64,000 nt of DNA from Alphaproteobacteria bacterium AO1-B (GTDB taxonomy: Bacteria; Pseudomonadota; Alphaproteobacteria; Rhizobiales; Stappiaceae): the NCBI GenBank assembly GCA_001890945.1, contig MLAX01000006.1, positions 186,001 through 250,000 on the forward strand. The letters run 5' to 3'. Positions 1 to 8,549 of this stretch are shown here, in pieces (within the stretch, counting starts at the first letter, position 1; each line of letters opens with the position of its first letter). A program made the translations under genes and the position numbers. The notes below the pieces were generated by a model that worked only from the letters and a program-made list of their open reading frames with translations, searched no databases and was not told the origin of the DNA.

Positions 1-68
1 GGGGCGAGGAGGCCCGCCGGGGCATTGCGGCCATTTTGAACAAAACCCGTCCGGTGTTTCGCGACTGA
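1..68 (+). CDS. Enoyl-CoA hydratase/isomerase-like protein, C-terminal end only
   Basis: The window opens inside a reading frame that ends with TGA at 66-68. The visible tail reads GEEARRGIAAILNKTRPVFRD. An EGIAAFLEKR-PVF-like ending is typical of enoyl-CoA hydratase/isomerase (crotonase) proteins, so this is probably the last 21 residues of such an enzyme. The next gene is an acyl-CoA ligase 61 bases downstream on the same strand, which fits a CoA-thioester catabolic operon. The call rests on a very short stretch and no active-site residue is visible. Confidence 0.5.
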   Translation, partial: GEEARRGIAAILNKTRPVFRD

Positions 69-129
69 GGGGCGGACAATAAACGGCTGACAAACGCTGC
101 CTGAAGAGCGGCGACTGGGAGGAAACGCA

Positions 130-1650
130 ATGCACAATCGCATTCATGATTTTCTGGATGATGCGGCCGCAAAACGGGGCGTTACCGTTGCCATTCACGA
201 CTATGCCGACAGGGTATTTACCTGGACCGAGCTGAAGACGGCAGCGGGCGAGGCCGAAGACCTTTTGCGCTCATTCGGCCTGAAGGCCGGTGACCGCCTG
301 GTGATGGTTTTCGAAAACTGCGTCTCGGTTCCGGCGTTCTTTTATGCCGCCAGCCGTATGGACGCCATCATAGTGCCGATCAACGCGCGCCTCACCGAAG
401 TTGAGCTGGAGCGGATTTTTGCGCACAGTGATCCAAGCGTCGTCATGTTCAGCACGGATGTGTCTGAAACAGCCTATGCCCATGCCGAACACTTCGGGGC
501 GGAGACAGTTTCCGGCAGCTTTGGTGAAGCAGCGCTGATGCGCCGGGAGGGGGCAGAAGCCGAGCCGGTCTTTGCCGACGGCCGGGAGCAGGTGGCCCTG
601 ATGCTCTACACCTCCGGGACGACTGGAACGCCGAAGGCCGCCATGCTGACCCACGGCAACTTGAACAGTGCGGCGCTCGCCTCTGTTAAACTTCGCGGCC
701 GCCGTGACAACGACGTGACTTATCTGGCGCTGCCCCTGTCGCACATTTACGGCTTTGTGGCTCTACTGTCGGCAGCTGTCGCGCAAACCACATTGCGGCT
801 TGAGCCAAGGTTCGATGTTGCACGGCTTTATGAAGCCCTGCAAACCGATGTCACGCTGTTGCCCGGCGTGCCGCAAATGCATGCCCACTTGTTTCACTAC
901 GCCCGGGCCCACAACAAGGCGAAATACGATGCCGGCCATCTCAGGTTCGTGTCGTCCGGCGGAGCCCCGCTCGATCCAGCCTGGAAACGGGAAGCTGAAG
1001 CCTTTTACGGACTTCCGCTTCAAAACGGCTATGGCCTGACGGAAGGCGCCGCTGGTGTCTGTGCAACCCTCAACGAGATCGGTGACCCGGATATCAGTGT
1101 GGGCCGGGCGATGGGCGAGTGCGTTCTTCGGCTGGATCTGGAGGCGTTGGGAGCAGAGCCGGATAAGGGGATTGGCGAGATCCTTCTTGGTGGCCCGCAA
1201 GTCATGAAGGGGTATTTCCGGGATCCGGAACGGACGGCGGAGGTCATGACGGCCGACGGTTTCTTCAAAACAGGCGATCTTGGCCGGTTCGATGCCGAAG
1301 GCCGCTTGCACATTGCTGGCCGGTCCAAGGAGCTGATCATTCGCTCCGGCTTTAACGTTTATCCGGTGGAGGTCGAAGGGATCTTGACCGACCATCCGGA
1401 GGTGATTGTTGCCGGTGTGGTCGGCCGTCCCGTGGAAGGCAATGAAGAGGTTCTGGCGTTTGTGAAAGTTGCCAAAGGCAGCCCCGTGACCGAGGAGGAC
1501 CTGAAAGCGTTTCTCCACGATCGGCTTGCGCCCTACAAGCGGCCGAGCAAGATCGTGATCGCCCATGAATTGCCGGCCGCGCCCACCGGAAAAATCCTGA
1601 AATCCAAACTGATCGAGACCTTCGCGGACGACCTGGCTGAGCCTGCATAA
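130..1650 (+). CDS. AMP-forming acyl-CoA ligase (ANL superfamily)
   Basis: This 506-residue protein should activate a carboxylic acid with ATP and CoA through an acyl-adenylate. The P-loop motif YTSGTTGTPK starts at residue 160, the YGLTE motif is near 301, the TGDLG hinge motif is near 382, and PTGK near 485-488 supplies the catalytic lysine. Full length and order match the family. A GGGAGG-like site sits just before the ATG. The gene follows a probable enoyl-CoA hydratase and precedes a TRAP transporter, so the substrate may be the imported acid. The substrate cannot be read from the sequence: medium or long fatty acid, aromatic acid and dicarboxylic acid are all possible. It is only distantly similar to the malonyl-CoA synthetase at 5768-7291. 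Confidence 0.85.
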   Translation: MHNRIHDFLDDAAAKRGVTVAIHDYADRVFTWTELKTAAGEAEDLLRSFGLKAGDRLVMVFENCVSVPAFFYAASRMDAIIVPINARLTEVELERIFAHSDPSVVMFSTDVSETAYAHAEHFGAETVSGSFGEAALMRREGAEAEPVFADGREQVALMLYTSGTTGTPKAAMLTHGNLNSAALASVKLRGRRDNDVTYLALPLSHIYGFVALLSAAVAQTTLRLEPRFDVARLYEALQTDVTLLPGVPQMHAHLFHYARAHNKAKYDAGHLRFVSSGGAPLDPAWKREAEAFYGLPLQNGYGLTEGAAGVCATLNEIGDPDISVGRAMGECVLRLDLEALGAEPDKGIGEILLGGPQVMKGYFRDPERTAEVMTADGFFKTGDLGRFDAEGRLHIAGRSKELIIRSGFNVYPVEVEGILTDHPEVIVAGVVGRPVEGNEEVLAFVKVAKGSPVTEEDLKAFLHDRLAPYKRPSKIVIAHELPAAPTGKILKSKLIETFADDLAEPA

Positions 1651-1705
1651 AACGCAGGCCCCACAAAGGGTTGATCGAAGAAGATTGTCACAGAAACCAG
1701 CCTGT

Positions 1706-1742
1706 TTGCCGGGTTTTACCGGTCCGGCGAACGGCAAGTTTG
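1706..1742 (+). terminator. Possible hairpin after the acyl-CoA ligase
   Basis: TTGCCG at 1706-1711 can pair with CGGCAA at 1732-1737, with further GC pairing inside and a short GTTT afterwards. It could end the ligase transcript before the TRAP promoter. The stem is imperfect and the T-run is poor. Confidence 0.3.
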
Positions 1743-1776
1743 AGGGAATGCACTTTATTCTTTCAAATGAAAAATA

Positions 1777-1793
1777 ATTCCATATAGTGGAAT
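1777..1793. promoter_or_regulatory. IclR-type operator candidate in front of the TRAP operon
   Basis: ATTCCATATAGTGGAAT is an inverted repeat with perfect 6-base arms (ATTCCA / TGGAAT) and a 5-base spacer. Operators of IclR-family regulators commonly have this TTCC-N-GGAA layout. It lies 29 bases upstream of the dctP start codon and an IclR-family gene closes the same gene set (4923-5717). Its closeness to the start suggests overlap with the promoter. Confidence 0.65.
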
Positions 1794-1822
1794 AATCTAA
1801 GGTCGATGGAGGATGAGACCCT

Positions 1823-2890
1823 ATGAAAGTTTTGAAGTCTTTGCTCGCAGGAGCGGTCCTTGCCACAGGACTGAGCGCGTCCGCAGCCGTTGCGGAAACC
1901 ACGATTTTTTATGGCCACGCAGGCCCTGCACGCGGCACCATTCCAACGGCACTCGAGTGGTTCAACAACCGGATCGGTGAGCTGTCCGGCGGTGACATGA
2001 AACTGGATATCCAGTTTGGCGGCGCCCTGTTCAAGGCGAATGCGTCCGCCAATGCCATTGGGTTTGGTGTTGCTGACGCCGGATCGATCATCTCGGCCTA
2101 TTTCCAGAAAGAAATGGCTGCCTACTCCATCGCTGATCTGCCGATCAGCGGCCCGAATGTCTGGGTTGGCCTGAAGGCCACAGACAAGCTGATGCGCAAC
2201 ACGCCGGAAATCACAAAACATCTGGCCGACAAAAACCTGGTCTACATCGGGACCTTTACCGCATCAGACGTCAACGTGGCCTGTACGGGTGGTGAAATCG
2301 CCTCGGTGAAGGATATCGCGGACAAGCGGATCCGCGGCGCCGGTGTCTACGGCAAGGTGTTCGGCCAAATGGGTGCCACCATGGTCAATCTCAGTGTCTA
2401 TGAGGCTTATCAGGCGCTGAACAACGGTCTGATCGACTGCAGCCAAGGTTACACCTACATCATCCCGGCTCTGAAGTGGCACGAAGTGATCGACAGCTTC
2501 ACGGTTCTGAACTGGGGCCAGATCGGCGGCTTCGGCATGTTCATGAACAAGCAGTCTTTCGATGCGCTGAGTGAAGAGCAGCAGTCGATCATGCTGCAGA
2601 CCGGTGAAGAACTGGCGGATGAGTTCGCGCAGATCGTCATGAGCCGGAATGCCAAGGCGCTCGAAGCGATGAAAGCTGGCGAGTTTGAGCGGGATATCAA
2701 GGTGCTCGAGCTGAGCGTCGAAGACCGCGCTGCGATGAACGCAGCGACCCAGCCGTTCATCGAGGAGTGGAAGGAAAACGCCAACAGTGTTGGGTTCGAT
2801 GCCGATAAGCTGATGGCGACTTACACCGAAGCCGTTGCCGATTACACCAAGGAATTCGAAGAGAAGGGATATCCTTGGGAGCGCAACTGA
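1823..2890 (+). CDS. TRAP transporter substrate-binding protein, DctP family
   Basis: This 355-residue periplasmic receptor should capture an organic acid and pass it to the DctQM permease. Residues 1-25 form a Sec signal peptide with an Ala-rich end (SASAAVAE). The body has the DctP fold signature, including the KRIRGAG segment near residue 168, where the family uses an arginine to bind the ligand carboxylate. GGAGG lies about 10 bases before the ATG. dctQ and dctM follow. The acyl-CoA ligase and hydratase upstream suggest an acid that is activated to a CoA ester, but the ligand is not identifiable. Confidence 0.88.
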   Translation: MKVLKSLLAGAVLATGLSASAAVAETTIFYGHAGPARGTIPTALEWFNNRIGELSGGDMKLDIQFGGALFKANASANAIGFGVADAGSIISAYFQKEMAAYSIADLPISGPNVWVGLKATDKLMRNTPEITKHLADKNLVYIGTFTASDVNVACTGGEIASVKDIADKRIRGAGVYGKVFGQMGATMVNLSVYEAYQALNNGLIDCSQGYTYIIPALKWHEVIDSFTVLNWGQIGGFGMFMNKQSFDALSEEQQSIMLQTGEELADEFAQIVMSRNAKALEAMKAGEFERDIKVLELSVEDRAAMNAATQPFIEEWKENANSVGFDADKLMATYTEAVADYTKEFEEKGYPWERN

Positions 2891-2906
2891 TCGCTCGGAA
2901 AAACAG

Positions 2907-2927
2907 CCGGGGCGGTAACCGCCCCGG
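2907..2927 (+). terminator. Intercistronic hairpin after dctP
   Basis: CCGGGGCGGT at 2907-2916 and ACCGCCCCGG at 2918-2927 are exact complements followed by TTTCTTC. Between the binding-protein gene and the permease genes it probably stabilises the dctP message or terminates part of the transcripts, giving more receptor than permease. Confidence 0.65.
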
Positions 2928-2951
2928 TTTCTTCAGCGGGGAGGGAACCTG

Positions 2952-3449
2952 ATGCTTGATCGGTTGGAGCGGATTTTTGTCGATGTGGCCGTGACCGCGA
3001 CCATTATGCTTGCAGTGCTGATATTTGCAGATGTCGTTGCATTGAACGTCTTCAATGCGTCTGTGCCGGACACGATCATCATTGTCCGCGAACTCATGGT
3101 TCTGGCAATCGTCATGCCCTTGGCCGCAGCAACGGCCCGCCGGTCTCACATTGCCGTGGAATTCGTGACCAATTTTCTGCCCGACCGGGTCGTGAACTGG
3201 TTTGTCGTCTTTGGCGCGGCCTTCGGTGCGGTCGCGCTGATCCCGCTGATCTGGTCTGCAGCCCACGAATTCATCTATCAGTGGCAAACGGGCAATGCGT
3301 TTTACGGCGATCTTGGCCTGCCGCAGTGGCCAGGCCGCTTGGCGTTCGTTCTTGGGCTTGTTCTCTGCTGGATCCGGTTGGTGCTGATGCTGATCGGAGA
3401 TGCGATTTCGGCAATCCGAGGGCGTGTGATCATCACCGGCACCCACTAG
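2952..3449 (+). CDS. TRAP transporter small permease, DctQ family
   Basis: This 165-residue inner-membrane protein has four predicted membrane segments, the usual DctQ topology. It pairs with the large DctM subunit to form the transporter. The segment RRSHIAVEFV resembles the conserved loop of the family. GGGGAGGGAA precedes the ATG at good spacing. It sits between dctP and dctM, 61 bases after dctP and 49 before dctM. Confidence 0.85.
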   Translation: MLDRLERIFVDVAVTATIMLAVLIFADVVALNVFNASVPDTIIIVRELMVLAIVMPLAAATARRSHIAVEFVTNFLPDRVVNWFVVFGAAFGAVALIPLIWSAAHEFIYQWQTGNAFYGDLGLPQWPGRLAFVLGLVLCWIRLVLMLIGDAISAIRGRVIITGTH

Positions 3450-3498
3450 CCAGCTTCAACTTTCAGTCAGACATTCAATACTTTCAGGGAATGACTTT

Positions 3499-4839
3499 AT
3501 GGATCCGGCAACCATTGGCTTGATTGCGTTTGCCTTCATGCTCATCCTGCTGGCGATGCGCGTGCCGATCGCTTTTGCGTTGATCGGCGTTGCAACGGCC
3601 GCTGCCTTTATGATTTTTGCCTTGCGCACGGGTACATTCATGCCGGAGCGGGCGTTCCGGGCAACGTCGGCGATGGTGTTTTCCAATTCGTTCGACCTGA
3701 TCCATTCTTTCGATCTGTCGATGATCCCGCTGTTTGTGGCGCTGGGGAACATCGCCTACAAAGCCGGGATCACGACGGCTGTCTACAATTCTGCGCGGGT
3801 CTGGCTGGTGCAATTGCGTGGCGGGGTCGCCATGGCGTCCGTGATCGGCTGTGGCGGGTTTTCCGCAATCAGCGGGTCCTCTGTTGCCTGTGCCTCGACC
3901 ATGGGGAAGATCTGTACGCCTGAGATGTTGCGGCTCGGCTACGACCCAAAGCTTGCAACGTCAAGCGTCGCTGCCGGCGGCACCCTCGGGTCTTTGATCC
4001 CGCCGAGCGTCCTCTTTATCATCTACGCAATCTTCACCGAAACCTCGGTCAGCAAGCTGTTTGTCGCCGGTGTTCTGCCCGGCATTCTCACGCTTCTTGG
4101 CTTTCTTTTGGTGATTGCCGTCTGGATTGCCATGGATCCGAAGGTGGCTCCGGCAAAGGAAGCTCCGGCAAGCCGGGAAGAGAAGATTCAGGCCGCCAAG
4201 GAAGCCTGGCCGGCAGCGCTTATCTTTCTGATTATTGTTGTCGGGATCTACGGCGGCTTCTTTACCGCAACCGCCGCTGCAGCAGTTAGCGTGGTGGTCA
4301 CGACCGCCATCGGCTTCATGCAACGCCGGTTGAGCCTGCCGGATCTGTGGCATGCGGTGCGCGATACCGTCATTCAGACGTCTTCGCTCTTCATCGTTGC
4401 TGCAGCGGCCAAGATCTTTGTTTCTGCCATTGCGCTCACGGGCATTGCCCCGGCTCTAGTTCAGGCCGTGTCCGAGGCGCAACTCAGCCCGGCCATGCTG
4501 CTCTTCTGCATCTGCCTGGTCTACATCCTTCTCGGCATGTTCCTCGATCCGATCGGCATCATGGTGCTGACCCTGCCGTTGATGATCCCGCTGGTTGAAG
4601 CAAACGGCATGGACCTTATTTGGTTTGGCGTTGTCGTGGTCAAACTGCTGGAGATCGGATTGATCACACCGCCAGTCGGTTTGAACGTCTTTGTGTTGGC
4701 CAACGTGGTTGGCAAGGAAGCTCCGGTTGGGACGATATTCGCCGGCATCTGGCGCTTCCTGGCTGTAGACCTGGTCGTGCTTGCACTGATCGTCAGCTTC
4801 CCCGCCATTTCACTCTTCCTGTCAGAAGCTGTGAAGTAA
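3499..4839 (+). CDS. TRAP transporter large permease, DctM family
   Basis: This 446-residue membrane protein is the ion-coupled translocation subunit. About a dozen hydrophobic segments are visible, with the typical DctM motifs GGFSAISGSSVACASTMGK, GGTLGSLIPPS and GLITPPVGLN, which are the two hairpin/ion-site regions. Length is normal for the family. An acidic, hydrophilic loop of about 20 residues near 215-235 divides the two halves. It completes the dctPQM set that starts at 1823. Confidence 0.9.
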   Translation: MDPATIGLIAFAFMLILLAMRVPIAFALIGVATAAAFMIFALRTGTFMPERAFRATSAMVFSNSFDLIHSFDLSMIPLFVALGNIAYKAGITTAVYNSARVWLVQLRGGVAMASVIGCGGFSAISGSSVACASTMGKICTPEMLRLGYDPKLATSSVAAGGTLGSLIPPSVLFIIYAIFTETSVSKLFVAGVLPGILTLLGFLLVIAVWIAMDPKVAPAKEAPASREEKIQAAKEAWPAALIFLIIVVGIYGGFFTATAAAAVSVVVTTAIGFMQRRLSLPDLWHAVRDTVIQTSSLFIVAAAAKIFVSAIALTGIAPALVQAVSEAQLSPAMLLFCICLVYILLGMFLDPIGIMVLTLPLMIPLVEANGMDLIWFGVVVVKLLEIGLITPPVGLNVFVLANVVGKEAPVGTIFAGIWRFLAVDLVVLALIVSFPAISLFLSEAVK

Positions 4840-4922
4840 CGTGGAGTTTTCGGATCTGGGCTATGCAAAGGCCAAGAGGTATTGGATAGATACAAAGTGG
4901 GACATCAATAAAGCGACAAAAT

Positions 4923-5717
4923 ATGCCCGATCTTAAGGATGACAAACGCTACGCGAATACTCTGGCCCGTGGTCTGAGCGTGCTCAGAGTTTTCCGCCCC
5001 ACGGACAACGGGCTTGGGAACCTTGAGATATCCGAACGCACAGGCTTGCCGCGTTCGACAGTGTCGCGCTTGACTTTCACCTTGTGCGCTTTGGGCTATC
5101 TCACACATGGCCGCCATCACGATAAATACCGCCTTGGTCCATCGGCGCTCGCGCTTGGCAACATTGCGGCGGCTGCCTTCGGGTTTATCGAAACGGCAAC
5201 GCCGATCATGCAGAAGCTCGCCAACGATACTAAAACCTTGATCGGCGTTGCGATTCAGGACGACGGCGAAATGTTGATGGTGAAAACCTGGCGGCCGGAA
5301 AACTCAGCAACGATCTGGCTGAATGTCGGGTACCGGATGCCGGTCCTGAAATCGTCGACGGGAGCCGCCTATCTGGGGGCTCTGACCGATGAGGAGCGGC
5401 GTAAACTGGTTGCACTTTTGCCCGGGGATCAGGCGGCAGAGTGCCGGTCCTTGTCCGTCAAATCACAGGACCATCTGCTGGCGAATGGGTACATGTATTT
5501 GACTGGTGATGACCGGTTCTCCGCCTCAATCAACGCCTTGGCGACGCCGTACCGCCCGTCAGAATTCAGCGAGCCGGTGACGTTCTTGAGCGGTGCCGCG
5601 GCCGATGTCCTCACCGTTGCAAGAATGAAAGAAAGCGTCGGGCCGAAACTTGCCGGCGCCGTCGAGGAGCTGCGCGGGATCACTGGCCAGCATTATTCGC
5701 TGCTGCTGCCCGTCTAG
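4923..5717 (+). CDS. IclR-family transcriptional regulator
   Basis: This 264-residue protein has an N-terminal winged helix-turn-helix (LEISERTGLPRSTVSRLTFTL, residues about 32-55) and the C-terminal IclR effector domain, with the phrase VLKSSTGAAYLGALTDEER. It follows dctM by 83 bases on the same strand. The likely job is effector-dependent control of the ligase/TRAP genes through the palindrome at 1777-1793. No strong ribosome-binding site is visible before the ATG, so expression may be low or coupled. Confidence 0.88.
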   Translation: MPDLKDDKRYANTLARGLSVLRVFRPTDNGLGNLEISERTGLPRSTVSRLTFTLCALGYLTHGRHHDKYRLGPSALALGNIAAAAFGFIETATPIMQKLANDTKTLIGVAIQDDGEMLMVKTWRPENSATIWLNVGYRMPVLKSSTGAAYLGALTDEERRKLVALLPGDQAAECRSLSVKSQDHLLANGYMYLTGDDRFSASINALATPYRPSEFSEPVTFLSGAAADVLTVARMKESVGPKLAGAVEELRGITGQHYSLLLPV

Positions 5718-5720
5718 CAG

Positions 5721-5750
5721 CTGCCTCCCGTGCTGGAGCAGGGGAGGCAG
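5721..5750. terminator. Convergent terminator between the IclR gene and matB
   Basis: CTGCCTCCC at 5721-5729 pairs with GGGAGGCAG at 5742-5750 around a 12-base loop. It lies in the 50-base gap between two convergent genes and could serve both. The T-run is weak (TTATTGATT). Confidence 0.55.
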
Positions 5751-5767
5751 TTATTGATTGCTGGGAT

Positions 5768-7291
5768 TTATCCGGCTACCGGCGCAAACAGATCCGCGTA
5801 GGTGTCCCGCAGGATGTTCTTTTGCACCTTGCCCATGGTGTTGCGCGGCAGACTGTCAACAACGATGAGCTTCCGTGGGTGCTTGAAGCGGGCAAGACCG
5901 TCACTTACGGCTGCCTGAATGGCATCAAGATCGGGATTTGCACCGGGCTCCGAAACAATCAGACCGACGACGGTTTCACCAAAGTCTGCATGCGGGACTC
6001 CGATAACAGCGCTTTCCAGAACGCCCGGTTGTTCGTCGAGGATCAGCTCGATTTCCTTCGGATAGATGTTGTAGCCGCCGGAGATGATCAAATCCTTGTT
6101 CCGGCCAACGATGTGAACGTAGCCGTCGGAGTCTATCTTGCCGAGGTCGCCGGTGATGAAGAACCCGTCTTCCCGGAGTTCAGCGGCCGTCTTCTCCGGC
6201 ATTTGCCAATAGCCTTTGAACACGTTTGCTCCGCGTACCTCAATCTGGCCGACCTCACCGTCCGGCAGGGCGGCGCCGCTCTCCGGGTTGGTAATTTTGA
6301 GGTCGACGCCTGGCAGGGGAAACCCGACCGTTCCTGCACGCCGCTCGCCGTCATAAGGGTTCGACGTGTTCATGTTGGTTTCGGTCATGCCATAGCGTTC
6401 CAGGATCCGGTGCCCGGTGCGCTCTTCAAACCGCACATGGGTTTCAGCCAAGAGCGGCGCGCTCCCGGAGATGAACAGGCGCATGTGGCTGGTCAGGTCC
6501 TTGGTGAACCGGTCATCGTCCAGCAGCCGGGTATAGAACGTCGGAACACCCATCATGGAGGTCGCCTTCGGCAGGTTGGCGATCATGGCGTCCAGATCGA
6601 ACTTCGGCAGGAAGATCATGGAACCGCCGGCTGCGAGCATCACATTGGTCGCAACGAACAAACCGTGGGTGTGGAAGATCGGCAGGGCGTGCAGGAGCAC
6701 ATCCGTGTCGGAGAACTTCCAGTAGTCCGTCAGTGTTTCAGCGTTCGAGAGGAGGTTCGCCTGGGTCAGCATCGCGCCTTTGGAGCGCCCAGTCGTGCCG
6801 GAAGTGTAGAGAAAGGCTGCCAGGTCATCGGCGGACCGGTCGACAACATCGAAGGTGGCCGGCTTGGCTTTCGCAGTCTCGGTCAAAGACCCGGAGCCAT
6901 CGGCATTGAGCGTTGCGAGTTTGGCTCCAAGGCCGGTTGCGATCGGCGTAAGAGCGGCTTCGCTACGCGCATCGCAAACGACGAGTGCGGCGCCGCTGTT
7001 CTCAATGAAATAGGTCAGCTCATCAACGGTGTAGGCCGTGTTGAGTGGCAGGAAGATCACACCGGCCTGCGCACAGGCCGCATAGAGCGCTAGTGCCTCG
7101 GGTGACTTTTCAATCTGGGCTGCGAGCCGGTCGCCCGACTTCAATCCGAACTCTGTCAAAGCATGAGCAATCTGCGCCGCTTGTCCCAGGAAGTCGGCGT
7201 GCGTGAGGGTGGCCCCGCTTGCCAGATGCAGAAAAGGCGTCGTCTTGCCGGCGTGTTTGCCGAACAGCTGATCAAAGAGCGGGTTGGCCAT
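5768..7291 (-). CDS. matB: Malonyl-CoA synthetase
   Basis: This 507-residue AMP-forming ligase makes malonyl-CoA from malonate, ATP and CoA. It carries the P-loop LYTSGTTGRSKGAM and the segment RYGMTETNMNTSNPYDGER, a hallmark of MatB that separates it from general acyl-CoA synthetases. RNTMGKVQKN near the C-terminus supplies the catalytic lysine. I chose the ATG at 7291 rather than a longer in-frame start at 7366 because AGGAG lies just ahead of it and the MatB domain begins there. The start overlaps the 3' end of matA by 20 bases, so the two are probably translationally coupled. It is the last gene of the malonate operon. Confidence 0.92.
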   Translation of the reverse strand: MANPLFDQLFGKHAGKTTPFLHLASGATLTHADFLGQAAQIAHALTEFGLKSGDRLAAQIEKSPEALALYAACAQAGVIFLPLNTAYTVDELTYFIENSGAALVVCDARSEAALTPIATGLGAKLATLNADGSGSLTETAKAKPATFDVVDRSADDLAAFLYTSGTTGRSKGAMLTQANLLSNAETLTDYWKFSDTDVLLHALPIFHTHGLFVATNVMLAAGGSMIFLPKFDLDAMIANLPKATSMMGVPTFYTRLLDDDRFTKDLTSHMRLFISGSAPLLAETHVRFEERTGHRILERYGMTETNMNTSNPYDGERRAGTVGFPLPGVDLKITNPESGAALPDGEVGQIEVRGANVFKGYWQMPEKTAAELREDGFFITGDLGKIDSDGYVHIVGRNKDLIISGGYNIYPKEIELILDEQPGVLESAVIGVPHADFGETVVGLIVSEPGANPDLDAIQAAVSDGLARFKHPRKLIVVDSLPRNTMGKVQKNILRDTYADLFAPVAG

Positions 7292-8549
7292 CGGTCGGGC
7301 TCCTGTTGAGTGTTTTTTCAGCGGCCGCGCTGAGCGACTTGATATCCGAAGAGGCCGCAATTTCATGGGAGGTGGCGAAGCGCTCGTGGTTTTGCGAGAC
7401 CTTCGACAGATTGTAAAGGTAGTTGACCATCACGCCGGCGGATTGCTGTTGACCCTTTTCAGAAAGGTCGGCGTCCGCATGAACTTGATAGACCTGCGCG
7501 CCGTTGCCGAGATGGAAGCGGGCCACTGGATCAAGCGGCAATCCGTTCCGGCGCTTGGCTGCGATCAGATAATGGGCCGCGAGCGCCTTGAGCTGCTTTG
7601 GATCGTCGGGAAGCGGGCCCAGATCGTTTTTCTCGATCCAATTGCGGAAACCTGGAATTGGCGACAGGGTTACGAAGGTTTTGAGGCCCGGCAGCTCCAG
7701 GGAAAGATCTGCGGCAACCTGTTTGATCAGGGAGTTGCCAAAGGAAATCCCGGCCAGTCCCTTCTGGCAGTTCGAGATAGAATAGAAAACCGCCGTATTC
7801 GCGTCTTCTGCCTCGATATGCTCCCGTTCTTCGCTCAACAGCGCTTGGATAGATGAGGGAACACCTTTTGTGAGAGCGACTTCCACAAAGATCAGTGGTT
7901 CGTCCGGCATGGTGGGGTGGAAGAAGGCGAAGCAGCGCCGGTCGGCGGGCTGCAGGCGCCGTCTCAGATCATCCCAGCTGTCGATGGCGTGCACCGCTTC
8001 ATATTCAATGATCTTTTCAAGGATATTGGCCGGGCTTTCCCAATTGATCGGTCTGAGCACAAGGAACCCTCTGTTGAACCAGCTGGCAAACAGATGCCCG
8101 AAGTCGACATTGAGCGCCTGTAGGGCGTCGTCCTCTTTGCTGAAGCGCAGGAGATCGGCGCGCATGGCAACCAAGGACCGGGTGGCGTCCGGCACCTGGT
8201 TGAGCCGGCGGATCAGCTCCTGCCGGCGTGGTTCGGCGGCACGGACCAAGGTTTCGTAGCTGGTTTTCGTTTGGCCCTTTTCATAGGTCTCAAGTGCTGC
8301 GCGAAGGTCCTGAGGTGAGACGGCCATGTCTTCGGCCAAGTGCCGGAAAAAGGATAGTTTTTCGTCTTCCTCCGCAGTTTCATACCGGTCGAGGATGATC
8401 CGGGCGATGGTGCTGCCCGAAACCTCACCCGACGCACCTAAAAGCGCGGCGGTGAGTTCCTCCATGGGCCGGTTGTCGGAGCTTCCGGGAAGAAACGTCC
8501 GGTACCGGCGGTCAAAGATTGAAGACAGCAGATCAGCCAATAGGGTCAT
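7272..8549 (-). CDS. matA: Malonyl-CoA decarboxylase
   Basis: This 425-residue enzyme converts malonyl-CoA to acetyl-CoA and CO2, the step after MatB. The MCD fold is recognisable from HPTMPDEPLIFVEVALTKG, the helical N-terminal part, FVTLSPIPGF with the conserved serine, and ARFHLGNGA with the conserved histidine; these are the catalytic pair in known MCDs. The ATG at 8549 overlaps the matM stop as ATGA, so the longer frame from 8633 is not used. Together with matB it lets the cell use malonate as carbon source. Confidence 0.92.
   Translation of the reverse strand: MTLLADLLSSIFDRRYRTFLPGSSDNRPMEELTAALLGASGEVSGSTIARIILDRYETAEEDEKLSFFRHLAEDMAVSPQDLRAALETYEKGQTKTSYETLVRAAEPRRQELIRRLNQVPDATRSLVAMRADLLRFSKEDDALQALNVDFGHLFASWFNRGFLVLRPINWESPANILEKIIEYEAVHAIDSWDDLRRRLQPADRRCFAFFHPTMPDEPLIFVEVALTKGVPSSIQALLSEEREHIEAEDANTAVFYSISNCQKGLAGISFGNSLIKQVAADLSLELPGLKTFVTLSPIPGFRNWIEKNDLGPLPDDPKQLKALAAHYLIAAKRRNGLPLDPVARFHLGNGAQVYQVHADADLSEKGQQQSAGVMVNYLYNLSKVSQNHERFATSHEIAASSDIKSLSAAAEKTLNRSPTDGQPAL

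Noticed and set aside
5822-7093. Long open frame (423 codons) on the plus strand across matB
   Set aside because: It is antisense to a clear malonyl-CoA synthetase, has no recognisable domain, and its composition is that of a GC-rich shadow frame.
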